Positions 26,349-36,382 of a stretch of DNA of 42,634 nucleotides are shown piece by piece. The notes below the pieces were generated by a model. The model had not been told where the DNA came from, searched no databases, and saw nothing but the letters and a program-made list of their open reading frames with translations. Within the stretch, counting starts at the first letter, position 1. Every line of letters starts with the position of its first letter. Origin of the DNA: an uncultured Opitutales bacterium. GTDB lineage: Bacteria; Verrucomicrobiota; Verrucomicrobiia; Opitutales; Intestinicryptomonadaceae. The position numbers and the translations under genes are program-made. The stretch lies in NCBI GenBank assembly GCA_944390805.1, contig CALXQW010000038.1, positions 1 through 42,634 on the forward strand, read 5' to 3'.

Positions 26349-27056
26349 ATGAATCTTAGGTGGTTATCTCAGGCGGGGTTTCTTCTGGAAAATCAGGGTG
26401 CGAGAATAGCGATAGATCCTTATCTGAGCGATGATCTCGCAAAGCTGAAACACTACAGAATGTCTCCTCCGCCAATTCCTCCATCTATGCTCAACCCAGA
26501 CTTTGTGATTTTTTCCCACGATCATTTAGACCATTACGATCCAGTAACTGTGGCTGAAATTTTACGAATTCGGCCAGATTGTAATTTGATAGGCGTTGAA
26601 AGTGTTTTCGAGCACCACAAGAAGCTTGGTTTCAGCACCTCGCATTTTACCCCGATAAAACTAAACGATACCGTGTGTGTAGGTGGGCTAAAGATAACTG
26701 CTGTGCGTGCATACCATTCCGATCCGTTTGCTGTGGGGTTCTTTATATTTACAGGGGAATTGGGCGTATATATTTCTGCTGATACACTCTACCAGCCAAC
26801 TTTATCTTCTGAGATTTTGTCTTCATCTGGATGCAAACCTGATATTGCTATAGTCTGTATAAACGGCAAGCTTGGCAACATGCCATGGAATGATGCGGCC
26901 AAGCTGGTTCTTGAATTGAAAGCATCTAAAGCCATGCCTATGCATTATGGGCTATTTGCTGATAATACAGAAGATCCCAGACCATTTAAGGAATATTTAT
27001 CTGATCGCGGCGTAGATGTAATAATTCCAGATGAAGAATCCACTTATAAATTATAG
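26349..27056 (+). CDS. UlaG-like metallo-beta-lactamase-fold hydrolase
   Basis: A 235-residue protein of the UlaG group (L-ascorbate 6-phosphate lactonase relatives). FSHDHLDHYD (about residues 53-62) is the HxHxDH metal motif, preceded by the RIAIDPYLS opening. AYHSDPFAVGF supplies a later His, YISADTLYQP the bridging Asp, and PMHYGLFADNTEDP the last His. A lactone hydrolase fits as the step between the dehydrogenase and the dehydratase of this operon, of which it is the last gene. Confidence 0.82.
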   Translation: MNLRWLSQAGFLLENQGARIAIDPYLSDDLAKLKHYRMSPPPIPPSMLNPDFVIFSHDHLDHYDPVTVAEILRIRPDCNLIGVESVFEHHKKLGFSTSHFTPIKLNDTVCVGGLKITAVRAYHSDPFAVGFFIFTGELGVYISADTLYQPTLSSEILSSSGCKPDIAIVCINGKLGNMPWNDAAKLVLELKASKAMPMHYGLFADNTEDPRPFKEYLSDRGVDVIIPDEESTYKL

Positions 27057-27392
27057 TTTATTGTCTGTATATGTTGCAGTGAGATTATAACTGCCTTAAA
27101 GTAGATTTCTGTTGGCAGTTTCCAGATTAAATGAGGCCATATAAGTTTGTCTCGGCGAAGTGCTACTTATGTGTTTATTGTATTCAAGGGCTGAAGTCTT
27201 TAAATGTTAAGATATGGTAAGACTTTTATGGCCGGCATGTATATTTAGGGGGGGTACTGGCAAGCCGTTAGGTTGCAGCTTCCGTTTGCATTATAAATAT
27301 CATGCCTTATTCAACAATCTGATTTTCAGTATCTAAAGTACATGCTGCCTGGATATACCTATATATAAAGCTTGCAGCGCTGTTTTTTATGC
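27057..27392. other. Intergenic region between sugar-acid operon and TetR gene
   Basis: No ORF, RNA or convincing terminator was recognised. A G-run (GGGGGGGTAC near 27248) stands out but has no assignable role. Confidence 0.3.
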
Positions 27393-27422
27393 TTGACAAA
27401 CAAATGTATTAAACAAATGTAT
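27393..27422 (+). promoter_or_regulatory. Promoter with tandem 12-bp direct repeats before TetR gene
   Basis: TTGACA at 27393-27398 is a perfect -35 box. It runs straight into AAACAAATGTAT (27398-27409), repeated exactly at 27411-27422 with a 13-bp period. ATGTAT of the second copy sits at -10 distance (18 bases). Repeats filling the spacer are where a TetR-type repressor would block its own promoter, so autoregulation is likely. Confidence 0.55.
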
Positions 27423-27452
27423 GAAATTTTACGCTCGGAAAGGAAAGCCGCT

Positions 27453-28115
27453 ATGGATAAAATATTGGATATGCTCATTGCTGAGTATCGTTCTGAAACT
27501 GCCGGGAAGATATTGCGAACAGCCTTGAAAATGTTTGCTGTTGCAACTCCGGCAGCGGTTAGAATGCGCGACTTGGCAAAAGAGGCCAAAGTGAATCTTG
27601 CCGCAGTCAATTACCATTTCAAAACTAAGGACGCATTGTATATTGAGGTTGCAAAACTGATTGTCCGCCTATTTCAGATACAGTATGAGCCTTATGTTAA
27701 TAGATTTGAAGAGATAAAGGTTTCCAGGAACGCAGAAGATGCAATAGAGCTTATAAAGGATGTGTTGGCTTCCAGAATCAGGTGTGAGTCTAAGTACAAT
27801 AAATATTCGAGATATATAGTTCTGATTCTCATGCGCGAAGAACTCTGTAATGGAGCTCCATTCGATATGTTCCTTAAGAAACTATTCATACCTAGAACAA
27901 AAATAACTGCCGAACTTATAGATATAGCCACAAATGGCAGAATAAGCGGGGAAAAGGCCAGAATAGCGGCAAAGATACTTCTAGGTCAGACTCACCTTTT
28001 TAATTCCGCAAGAACGGGGGTAAAAATAGACTTAAACTGGAAGACTTTTGGAGAAAAAGAGGCCGAAAAGGTCAGGGAGATAAATTCTGAATTTGTAGAC
28101 AAAATTTTAAGGTAA
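27453..28115 (+). CDS. TetR/AcrR-family regulator of the adjacent efflux operon
   Basis: A 220-residue repressor. The start is the ATG at 27453 with GGAAAGGAAAG just upstream; upstream in-frame ATGs have no ribosome site. The N-terminal HTH is standard: ETAGKILRTALKMFA, AVRMRDLAKEAKVNLAAVNYHFKTKDALYIEV. The C-terminal ligand domain (LIKDVLASRI..., IARILLGQTHLF-like) resembles the CecR/DUF1956 type. It lies directly before the membrane-fusion gene (2-base gap), and so presumably controlled efflux. It is intact although its target operon is broken. Confidence 0.92.
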   Translation: MDKILDMLIAEYRSETAGKILRTALKMFAVATPAAVRMRDLAKEAKVNLAAVNYHFKTKDALYIEVAKLIVRLFQIQYEPYVNRFEEIKVSRNAEDAIELIKDVLASRIRCESKYNKYSRYIVLILMREELCNGAPFDMFLKKLFIPRTKITAELIDIATNGRISGEKARIAAKILLGQTHLFNSARTGVKIDLNWKTFGEKEAEKVREINSEFVDKILR

Positions 28116-28117
28116 TT

Positions 28118-29284
28118 ATGAGAAATATCAAATGTTTAGAAATAGCGGCTATTTTGGCCGGAGCATCTATATTGTTTACAGGTGGATGCGATAACTCAGC
28201 CAATGTATCAGACAATACATAAGCTCCCCAGGTGGTGTTTGAGTATCCGGTTGTAAAGGATGTTGTCCTTTGGGACGAATACACTGCAAAAATAGAGGCA
28301 ATTGCGTCGGTAGACATCAGGGCTCTGGTGGGCGGCTATCTGAAGTCTGTGAACTTCAAGGAAGGGCAGGATGTCAAGAAGGGGGACTTGTTGTTTGTGA
28401 TAGACCCCCGTCCGTACGAGGCTGCTTTGGCCTCTGCTGAGGCTGAGCTTGCTGAGGCGAAGGCAAAAGTTGAGCTTGCAAGAACAAATCTCGACCGCGC
28501 TAAAGAACTGTATGCGGCAGATGTAGTTGCTAAGGAATTTCTCGATACGAGGAATTGCGAGATGCTTTCTTCAAAGGCTATTCTGGCCAGTGCCGAGGCG
28601 AAAGTTCGCAATGCGGCTTTGAATCTTGAATATACAAGCATAAGGGCGCCGATGTCCGGCAAGATAAGCGAGGCCTATGTTGATATAGGAAACCTTATCG
28701 TAGCCGATCAGACAAAGCTTACGCGCATTGTAGATAATTCTTCTGTTCAAGCATATTTTGAGCTTAGCGAGCGCGACGTTGTTGCGTATAGAGATTGCGG
28801 CCTATTTGAAAAGATAAACATATCAGCCGGAACAGGTCCGACCATAAAGCTAATACTGTTTGAGCATAATGACAAAGTCTACCAGGGCGTTTTGAATTAC
28901 TACGACAATGAGATATCCCAGGAATCGGCCAGCCTCACAATGCGAGCCGACTTTGATAACTCAAAGAAACAGCTTTCCTCCGGCATGTACGGAACGGTAT
29001 ATGTGCCCGGATATACCGTGAAGAATGCGGTGCTTGTTCCGGACGCGGCGATAGGAACAGATTTGATGTCGCGCTATGTTATGGTTGTTGGAGACGATAA
29101 TAAAGTGAAATATGTTCCGGTTGAAGTGGGCAGGCTTGTCGGAAAATATGCAATAGTAAACTCTGGCGTCTCTCCCAAAGACAAGATAGTTGTTGCGGGT
29201 CTGCATAGGGCTGTTCCGGGAATATTGGTAGATCCTGTTCAGAAAACAAATGATCCTGTTCAGAAAGCGAATGACGAAAAATGA
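28118..29284 (+). pseudogene. RND efflux membrane fusion protein, interrupted by a nonsense codon
   Basis: The frame starts at 28118 with a lipoprotein signal (ILFTGGCDNSA, Cys24) but meets TAA at 28220-28222, codon 35. The same frame then continues intact for about 350 codons: PVVKDVVLWDEYTAKIEA, VDIRALVGGYLKSVNFKEGQDVKKGDLLFVIDPRPYEA (lipoyl half), a coiled hairpin, YTSIRAPMSGKISEAYVD and a beta-barrel. This is a complete periplasmic adaptor of the HlyD/AcrA family apart from the stop. Re-initiation at GTG 28232 would give a protein without the lipoprotein signal, so probably mislocalised. It overlaps the pump gene (ATGA). Confidence 0.85.
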
Positions 29285-31467
29285 AACGCAGTATATCTCA
29301 TTTTTTCATAGATCGCCCCGGCTTTTGCGATGGTGATATCCATCATAATAACGATAGTCGGAATAGTAGGTTATCTAAGGCTTCCGGTGGCGCAGTATCC
29401 TGATGTTGTGCCGCCGTCGGTAGTTGTTCGAACAAGTTATCCAGGAGCTTCTCCGGAGATACTTATGGATACCGTTGCAGCTCCGCTTGAGCAGGAGATA
29501 AACGGCGTTGAAAACATGCTTTATATGGCCAGCCAGTGCAGTTCCGACGGCTCCATACTTATCACTATTACTTTTGAGGTTGGTACCAATTTGGACATAG
29601 CCCAAGTGTAGATGCAAAATCGAGTTGCAATAGCAACTCCGAGACTTCCCGAGGAGGTTAGGAACATAGGTGTTGTGGTAAAGAAGCGTTCTCCGGATAT
29701 GCTTGTCAGTATAAACGTATTTTCTCCGGACGGATCGAGGGATAAGCTGTATCTTACAAACTACGCAATCAGCCAGATGAACGACCGCTTGGCTCGTATC
29801 CAAGGCGTTGGAGACTTGGAGGTTCTGGGCCCGCGCGAGTACAGTATGAGAATATGGATAAACCCCGATAAGCTGTCAAAATACAATATGAATCCGGCAG
29901 CCGTGGTAAAAGCCTTGCGCGAACAGAATAAACAGGTAGCCGCCGGAGCACTGAACCAGTCTCCGATTTCAAATCCGGATTTGGCGTATGAGCTTACTAT
30001 AAATACAAAGGGAAGATTCACAAAACCATCGGAATTTGAGGACATAATAATAAAATATACCGACGAAGGCAAAGTTGTAAAACTCAAAGACGTTGCCCGC
30101 GTTGAACTTGGTTCTTACGACTATTCCACCGAGACATACCTTAACGGGAAACCTTGCGTTGGTATTTCCATATACCAGTTGCCTGGCACGAACGCTCTCG
30201 ATACCGCCGAGAGGATCATCGCCATGCTTGAAGAGATGAAAGCGTCATTCCCGGCTGGAGTTGACTATGAGATAACCATAGACAACACCCTGTTCATAAA
30301 GTCTTCCGTAAACGCCGTATATCACACTATCTTTGAGGCGGTATTACTTGTTGTGTTCGTAATACTATTGTTCTTGCAGAACTGGCGTTCGGCATTAATT
30401 CCGCTTACAGCAATTCCGGTTTCTTTGATAGGAACATTCGGGTTTATGGATTTCTTCGGGTTTTCAATAAACAACATTTCTTTGTTTGGAATTGTTTTGG
30501 CAATAGGTATAGTTGTTGATAACGCGATAGTTATTGTTGAGAATGTTGAGCGCAATATGAAGCTAGGCATGAGTGTCCGGCAGGCAACTAAGGATACTAT
30601 GGACCGTGTACAAAATGCCCTTGTTGCCATAACTCTTGTGCTTAGCGCCGTGTTCATTCCAACAGCATTCGTCGAGGGCATAAGCGGACAGTTTTACAAG
30701 CAGTTTGCCTTAACCATTGCGGTATCAACAATACTTTCCGGAGTTGTCTCTCTAACTTTGTCCCCGGCGTTGTGCGTTCTTCTTATAAAAGAGGCTGGAG
30801 ACAAACCGGATCTGCTAATGCGGATTATGAATTTGCTCTTTGGGAAGTTGTTTTCCGTCTTCAACCGTTCATTTGAGTGGTTATCCCAGGCGTACGGCAA
30901 TTTTGTAAAGGGCATAGTTGCCCATTGGGCGATAGTAATATTCATGTATGTGCTGTTGCTCGTACTTACAGGATATCTATTCTCCATAACTCCGTCAGGA
31001 TTCATTCCAAAGCAAGACAACGATTTCCTTCAAGTTTCGGTGCAGTTGCCAGAGGGATATTCCCTAGATCAGACCGACAAGGTAATGAAACGCATGCAAG
31101 ATCTTCTCAGAGATATAGACGGCATAGAGAAATTCATGTGTGTTGTTGGCCTTAACGGCGCCACAAGGACAAAATCGGCAAATACAGGAGCAAGATAAGG
31201 CAGGAGAAGGGCGAGAGCGCTGCATCGGCCGTTGCCGCAGCGTCTTGCAACAGGCTCAGGCCTATTTTGATGACGTCGTTTGCCTTCATATTGGGAGTAG
31301 TCCCATTGGCGTACGGTGTAGATTCCGGAGCGGAATTGAGAGAGGCTCTTGGAACATCAGTTTTGTACGGCATGATAGGAGTTACATTCCTTGGGTTGAT
31401 ATTTACTCCTGCATTCTTCTATGCAATTCAGAGGAACAAGAAATATGCAAAAAAAGAACTTCAATAA
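29281..31467 (+). pseudogene. RND efflux inner-membrane pump, three lesions including a large internal deletion
   Basis: An AcrB/MexB-like pump (HAE1 type). It begins MKRSISHFFIDRP at 29281, then a one-base insertion around 29317-29321 shifts the frame before FAMVISIIITIVG. A TAG at 29609-29611 replaces the first Gln of the family's QVQVQNR. A long intact part follows (residues matching about 100-600: TM2-TM6 with GIVVDNAIVIVENVERN and the helical FVEGISGQFYKQFA). Near 31185-31210 it jumps, out of frame, to RQEKGESAASA and RLRPILMTSFAFILGVVPL, close to the C-terminus. Roughly 350 codons, most of the second half, are missing. The result cannot pump. Confidence 0.9.
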
Positions 31468-32934
31468 AATTTTACACAGGGTTTCCCAGACAGGAATTGC
31501 GTCGGTGATTTTGCTGTCGTGCGGTTGCGTTATGATACCCGACTACGAAGATCCGCAGACAACTCTGCCAGAGTACGGGCTGGAGGCTAAGAATTTCAAG
31601 TTCGACGCTTCCTTATGGAAGAGCGCAACTCCAACTGACGAGCTTTCCAAGGGGGATTGGTGGCGCATATTTAATGACGAAACCTTAAACTCTTTGATAG
31701 CCGAATGCGACAAGAACAATCCAGACCTTGCCGCCGCTTTCCACAATGTAGAGCGTCTGTGCGAGGCCGCTTTTGTCAGCGAGGCTGACTTGTATCCGCA
31801 TTTGCGTTCGTCGGATTATTTTCTGCGCGACGGCAGGAGCGATGATTTCAAGCCAGTTCCGTCAGGCACATACAGCTCATGGGTTGTCGGGCTTGAACCA
31901 CATGGGATCTGGACTTATTCGGGCGCATACAAAGCATAGTCATAAAAGACAGGGCTTTGGTGCAGGCCTCATACAACATGTATTGCAATCTGATGCTTTC
32001 GTTGCATGCCCGCATTGCTGCAGAATATTTCTTTGCCCGCCAGTGCGAGTCTGAAATTAAGCTTTTGGAGGAGACTCTTGTTGTTCGCAAGCAGCAGACG
32101 GCGTTTGTACAGAAACGCCGCAATTTAAAATTTGCAAGTAACTTGGATTTATCAAGAGCTAAGGTTTTGGAGTTTGAAGCGGCGTCTCAGTTGGATTCCG
32201 TAAGGCGCCAGCTCGATGCCTCTATAAACCGCATAGCGCTACTTTGCGGCAAGTCTCCTTCAAACTTTGAGCTCAAATGCTCACCTCTTTCCGACGGCCT
32301 TCCAATTGTTCCAAGGGTTATGCCATCTGAGCTTCTCGAGCGCAGGCCCGATGTTGCCGCGGCAGAGCGTGAGGTGTACGCGGCAAATGCGCAGATTGGC
32401 TCCGATACTGCAGCTTTCTTCCCGACGGTATCCATAACCGGAGATGTCGGGTTCAAGACCAACAAGATAGAGAATCTGCTTGAGGCCGGATCTCTTGCGT
32501 GGGGAATAAGCCCGCAAGTATATATACCAATATTTCAAGCCGGAAAGCTATATGCACAAAGGCAGGCCGATTTAGCCGCGCATAAAGCCGCAACTGAAAA
32601 ATATAAGTCCATAGTTCTTCAAGCCATAGGCGAGGTTGAAACTTCCCTTTCCGACATATCGAACATGAAAAGGGAGTACGAGAACAGAAAACAGACTTCC
32701 GCTCATTCTGCAAATGTACAGTCTTATACTCAGAAACAGTACGAGCTCGGCCTGGAAGATTACTTTGCCGTAAGCGATGCGCAGAGGCAGTATCTGCTCT
32801 ATAAGCGCGAGGAAATAAGGCTGCTCGGCGCCAGATACAGAGCTTATGTTTCTTTGATAATGGCCTTGGGCGGAGGCTGGGAAAACCAGCAGAAAAATCC
32901 GTCGGCATTTGAGCGTTTAAATACAGAGGCCTAA
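31445..32934 (+). pseudogene. NodT-family outer membrane efflux lipoprotein, frameshifted
   Basis: The start is the ATG at 31445, overlapping the end of the pump remnant. The lipobox LLSCGC and PDYEDPQTTLPE are typical of NodT/OprM-type channels, then DWWRIFNDETLNSLI and the first helical repeat. Around 31885-31900 the frame breaks; the family motif TWDLDLFGRIQS appears only in a second frame that then runs intact to 32934, with RRPDVAAAEREVYAANAQIG, SITGDVGF and the final helices ending at LGGGW. One small indel accounts for it. This third broken gene completes the loss of the tripartite system. Confidence 0.88.
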
Positions 32935-32962
32935 TAGCAATTTTTTATCGTTGAGGTTTTAT

Positions 32963-32995
32963 CGGGCGGTCCAGCATAAGGGCCGCCCGTTTTCT
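32963..32995 (+). terminator. Intrinsic terminator after the efflux operon
   Basis: CGGGCGG-TCC/GG-CCGCCCG forms a strong stem (arms 32963-32972 and 32980-32989) followed by TTTTCTT. The terminator is intact even though the genes are not. Confidence 0.85.
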
Positions 32996-33192
32996 TATAT
33001 GGGGTAAGATGGATTATATCACTGACAAGCGCAGATGCCTCGCATGGAATATTCTTAGCGCGGCATTTTTCATTCAGCCTATAAAATGCTAAATCCAGAT
33101 TTTTTAGCTGAGCATTTTCTTCTAAAACTTATTTTATTAAGCAGCCTTATATCTTTGGATTAATAGTATCTTATTATATCTTGCAAAACTAA

Positions 33193-34320
33193 TTAGCCCA
33201 GGCGCGATTTGAAATCTTTGTACCCGAAAGATTTTACTATGCGGCACTTTCCATCTACACCGCGTATCGCAAGAGATGGCAGTGGCATTCCGTTGAAGGT
33301 GTTGTTCTTCACAAAGCTGTATATTGCCATGTCCTGAAACTTTAGTTTGTCTCCAACCTTAAGCGGTACATCGAATGAGTATTTGCCTATCACGTCTCCC
33401 GCAAGGCATGTGGCTCCGGCAAGTGTGTAATTGTACTTTTTTTCTCCGGGTTTTCCTGCGTCCTTTAAGGGTGGAGTGTAGGGCATTTCTATTACGTCCG
33501 GCATATGGCAGGCGGCGGACGCGTCGAGTATGGCTATCTTTCCGTCATTGTCGACTATATCCAAAACTTCTGTTATAAGTTCACCCGCGTTCAAGGCAAC
33601 GGCTTCTCCGGGCTCAAGATACACCTGCAGCCCGTATTTATCTGCCATTTTATTTATGCACTTCTTTAGGCGCTCCATATCGTATCCGGGCTTTGTTATG
33701 TGGTGTCCTCCGCCGAAATTTATCCACCTTATGCGCTTTAGATATTTGCCGAATTTTTCCTCCACGGCATCAAGTGTCTTTTCCAACGCGTCGGAGTTTT
33801 GCTCGCACAGGGTGTGGAAGTGCAGGCCGTCTATCCAATCGGGAAGGTCTTGCGGGAAATTTTTTATTGTAATTCCCAGGCGCGAACCTTTTGCACACGG
33901 GTCGTATATGGCATGCCCCTCCTGGGTGGAACATTGAGGGTTTATTCTAAGCCCAAGCTTTGCGCCGTGCGCCGAGGCTCGCTCGTGAAACCTCTCCGCC
34001 TGCGCCATAGAATTAAAGACTATATGAGAGCATATCTTCGCAAGCTCATCTATGTCTTTTTGCGAATATGCCGCGCAGAATACATGCGTCTGCGCGCGCA
34101 TCTCCTCCGCGCCCAACCGGGCCTCGTACAGGCCGCTTGCGCAAACGCCGTCTATATAGCGCGATATTAACGGATAAAGCGCGTATAGAGAAAACGCTTT
34201 CTGCGCAAGCAGTATCCTGCAGCCGGTATCATCTTTCAGTGCGCGCAGTATCTCAAGATTTGAGATTATTGCCGCTTCGTCTATAAGATAACAGGGGGTT
34301 TGAAGCTCCGAGTCTTTCAT
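33193..34320 (-). CDS. nspC: Carboxynorspermidine/carboxyspermidine decarboxylase
   Basis: A 375-residue PLP enzyme of the alanine-racemase fold. The start chosen is the ATG at 34320, which overlaps the previous stop (TGATG) and gives MKDSELQTPCYLID; the frame stays open upstream without homology. The PLP lysine is Lys41 in LLAQKAFSLYALYP. HFHTLCEQN, NFGGGHHITKPGYD and YLEPGEAVALNAG are family signatures. It decarboxylates carboxyspermidine (or carboxynorspermidine, or carboxyaminopropylagmatine) to the polyamine. It is the last gene of the six-gene polyamine operon. Confidence 0.93.
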   Translation of the reverse strand: MKDSELQTPCYLIDEAAIISNLEILRALKDDTGCRILLAQKAFSLYALYPLISRYIDGVCASGLYEARLGAEEMRAQTHVFCAAYSQKDIDELAKICSHIVFNSMAQAERFHERASAHGAKLGLRINPQCSTQEGHAIYDPCAKGSRLGITIKNFPQDLPDWIDGLHFHTLCEQNSDALEKTLDAVEEKFGKYLKRIRWINFGGGHHITKPGYDMERLKKCINKMADKYGLQVYLEPGEAVALNAGELITEVLDIVDNDGKIAILDASAACHMPDVIEMPYTPPLKDAGKPGEKKYNYTLAGATCLAGDVIGKYSFDVPLKVGDKLKFQDMAIYSFVKNNTFNGMPLPSLAIRGVDGKCRIVKSFGYKDFKSRLG

Positions 34321-35531
34321 CAGTCTACAAGAACGGGCGAGAAATTCTCCTTCCAGGGCAGACCCCACTTGTTCAGGGCGTCCATAAAAGGATCCGGATC
34401 AAACTGTTCTATGTTGTATACGCCGGCCTTATTCCATTTGCCGGAAAGTATCATTGAGGCACCTATCATAGCGGGAACTCCGGTGGTGTAGGCCACAGCC
34501 TGAGAGCCTACTTCCTTGTAGCACTCCTGATGATCGCAGATGTTGTACAGATAGTAGGTCTTTTGCTTTCCGTCTTTCTTGCCTATAAATATGCAGCCTA
34601 TGTTTGTCTTGCCTTTGGTGCGCGGGCCAAGAGAGGCCGGATCAGGCAATACAGCCTTCAAGAATTGCAGCGGAACTATCTGTTTGCCCTCAAAATTTAT
34701 GGGCTTTATTGACGTCATTCCAACGTTTTCGAGGCATTTTAAATGCGTCAGATAATTCTGCGAAAACGTCATGAAAAACCTTATTCTCTTTATGCCCTTT
34801 ATGTTTAGAGCAAGAGATTCAAGTTCCTCGTGGTGCAGAAGGTACATATCGCGCCGGCCTACGCCTTCAAAGTCGTACTCGCGCTTAATTTCCATTGGAG
34901 CGGTCTCCACCCACTTGCCGTTCTCCCAGTAGCTGCCGTTTGCGGATACCTCTCTGATGTTTATTTCGGGATTGAAGTTTGTGGCAAACGGATATCCGTG
35001 GTCTCCTCCGTTGCAGTCGAGTATGTCTATAAAGTTTATTTCGTCGAACTGGTGCTTCTGGGCGTAGGCACTGAAGACTCCTGTAACTCCGGGGTCGAAC
35101 CCGCTGCCGAGCAGGGCGGTTATGCCGGCGTCTTTAAATTTTTTATCGTAGGCCCACTGCCATTTGTACTCGAACTTGGCGGTGTCTTCGGGCTCGTAAT
35201 TGGCTGTGTCCATATAGTGCGTCTTTGTGGCAAGGCACGCGTCCATTATATTCAAGTCCTGATAGGGCAGGGCGAGATTCATGACTATGTCGGGCTTCTG
35301 CTCCTCTATGAGCCTAATTAGCTCTTCGACATTGTCGGCATTTACCTGGGCGGTGGAAATTTCCGTCTTGGTGGTAGGGGCGAGTTTCGCGGCAAGGGCA
35401 TCGCACTTTGACTTTGTGCGGCTTGCTATGCATATCTTGCCGAAAACTTCGCTGTTTTGGCAGCATTTATGTATCGCCACGGAGGCAACCGCTCCGCATC
35501 CTATTATTAGGGCTTTTTTCATTTCTTTCAT
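34320..35531 (-). CDS. Carboxy(nor)spermidine dehydrogenase, saccharopine-dehydrogenase-like
   Basis: A 403-residue NADPH-dependent enzyme with the Rossmann opening ALIIGCGAVASVAIHKC (GxGxxA), then NLALPYQDLNIMDACLATKTHYMDTA and LLGSGFDPGVTGVF, characteristic of carboxynorspermidine synthase (Lys1-like). It condenses aspartate semialdehyde with a diamine (putrescine, diaminopropane, or possibly agmatine) and reduces the imine. A second in-frame ATG at 35522 is possible; the first overlaps the speB stop by ATGA. It works with the decarboxylase downstream as the AdoMet-independent route. Confidence 0.92.
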   Translation of the reverse strand: MKEMKKALIIGCGAVASVAIHKCCQNSEVFGKICIASRTKSKCDALAAKLAPTTKTEISTAQVNADNVEELIRLIEEQKPDIVMNLALPYQDLNIMDACLATKTHYMDTANYEPEDTAKFEYKWQWAYDKKFKDAGITALLGSGFDPGVTGVFSAYAQKHQFDEINFIDILDCNGGDHGYPFATNFNPEINIREVSANGSYWENGKWVETAPMEIKREYDFEGVGRRDMYLLHHEELESLALNIKGIKRIRFFMTFSQNYLTHLKCLENVGMTSIKPINFEGKQIVPLQFLKAVLPDPASLGPRTKGKTNIGCIFIGKKDGKQKTYYLYNICDHQECYKEVGSQAVAYTTGVPAMIGASMILSGKWNKAGVYNIEQFDPDPFMDALNKWGLPWKENFSPVLVD

Positions 35532-36382
35532 TTGTGGAGGTTAAGTAGTAATTCCCTTGTTATCTTTACGGCGGCAGCTACGGATATTCCGCTGTGGTCG
35601 TAATGGGGAGACAGCTCTACAACATCGCAGGCTACGACATTCAAATTTCTGCATACACTCTCCGCTGCCGCGCGCAACTGCTCAAAGCTTACTCCGCCAG
35701 CTTCGGGTGTTCCCGTTCCGGGAAACACGGAAGGGTCTAGCACGTCCAGATCTATTGTAAAATACACGGGGGCTTTGCCTATCTTCTGCGGCAGAGTGTC
35801 TATGCCTGAAAACCCAAACCGTGTTGTATCCACATGATTTGCGCCCCATTCAAACTCCTCCTTGTCTCCGGAGCGTATGCCGAACTGGAATATGCGGCCA
35901 TCGCCAACTATTTCATGGCAGCGGCGCATAACGCAAGCGTGCGATAGCTTCACCCCAAGATAGTCTTGCCGCAAGTCCGCGTGGGCATCAAAATGAACTA
36001 TGTGCAAGTCTGGGTATTTCTCCGCGCAGGCGCGCACCGCACCAAGGCTTACAAGGTGCTCTCCACCCATCATGAAGGGCAGTTTGCCGTCGTTTAAAAT
36101 TTCTTCAGTGCGCTCTTGTATGGCGCGCAAAGTGGCATCGGAGTCTCCAAAGGGCAAATCTAAATCTCCCGTATCTATTATGCGGCAGTCGGCCATATCC
36201 CTATTCTGATAGGGACTGAAGGTCTCCATTCCGTACGATTCGGCCCTCATGTATTTTGGCGCAAATCGGGCCCCTGGCCTGAAGGAGGTGGTGGAGTCGC
36301 TCCCGGCTCCGAACATGGCTATCTTTGCTTCTCCGTAGGGGGAGTCGCAGGCTATGAAAGTCTCGGAATTTTTATTCAACAT
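35528..36382 (-). CDS. speB: Agmatinase-family ureohydrolase
   Basis: A 284-residue manganese enzyme from the ATG at 36382, which has AAAGGAGG nine bases upstream; an in-frame TTG at 36388 is less likely. Metal motifs are complete: GGEHLVSLG (residues 106-114), FDAHADLRQ (131-139) and IDLDVLDPS. It hydrolyses agmatine to putrescine and urea, following the arginine decarboxylase of the same operon. Since carboxyspermidine-type genes follow, aminopropylagmatine is an alternative substrate; sequence alone cannot tell. It overlaps the end of speE by 11 bases. Confidence 0.9.
   Translation of the reverse strand: MLNKNSETFIACDSPYGEAKIAMFGAGSDSTTSFRPGARFAPKYMRAESYGMETFSPYQNRDMADCRIIDTGDLDLPFGDSDATLRAIQERTEEILNDGKLPFMMGGEHLVSLGAVRACAEKYPDLHIVHFDAHADLRQDYLGVKLSHACVMRRCHEIVGDGRIFQFGIRSGDKEEFEWGANHVDTTRFGFSGIDTLPQKIGKAPVYFTIDLDVLDPSVFPGTGTPEAGGVSFEQLRAAAESVCRNLNVVACDVVELSPHYDHSGISVAAAVKITRELLLNLHK

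Noticed and set aside
27372..27452. N-terminal extension of the TetR protein from upstream ATGs
   Set aside because: The extension would run through the promoter repeats, has no ribosome site, and the HTH begins normally from the ATG at 27453.
28220..29611. Stop-codon read-through or recoding (TAA in the adaptor, TAG in the pump) as a functional feature
   Set aside because: The two stops differ, no recoding signal is visible, and three further frameshift or deletion lesions in the same operon cannot be rescued by read-through.
31140..31508. 122-codon frame across the pump deletion junction
   Set aside because: It is out of frame with the pump homology on both sides; it results from the deletion.
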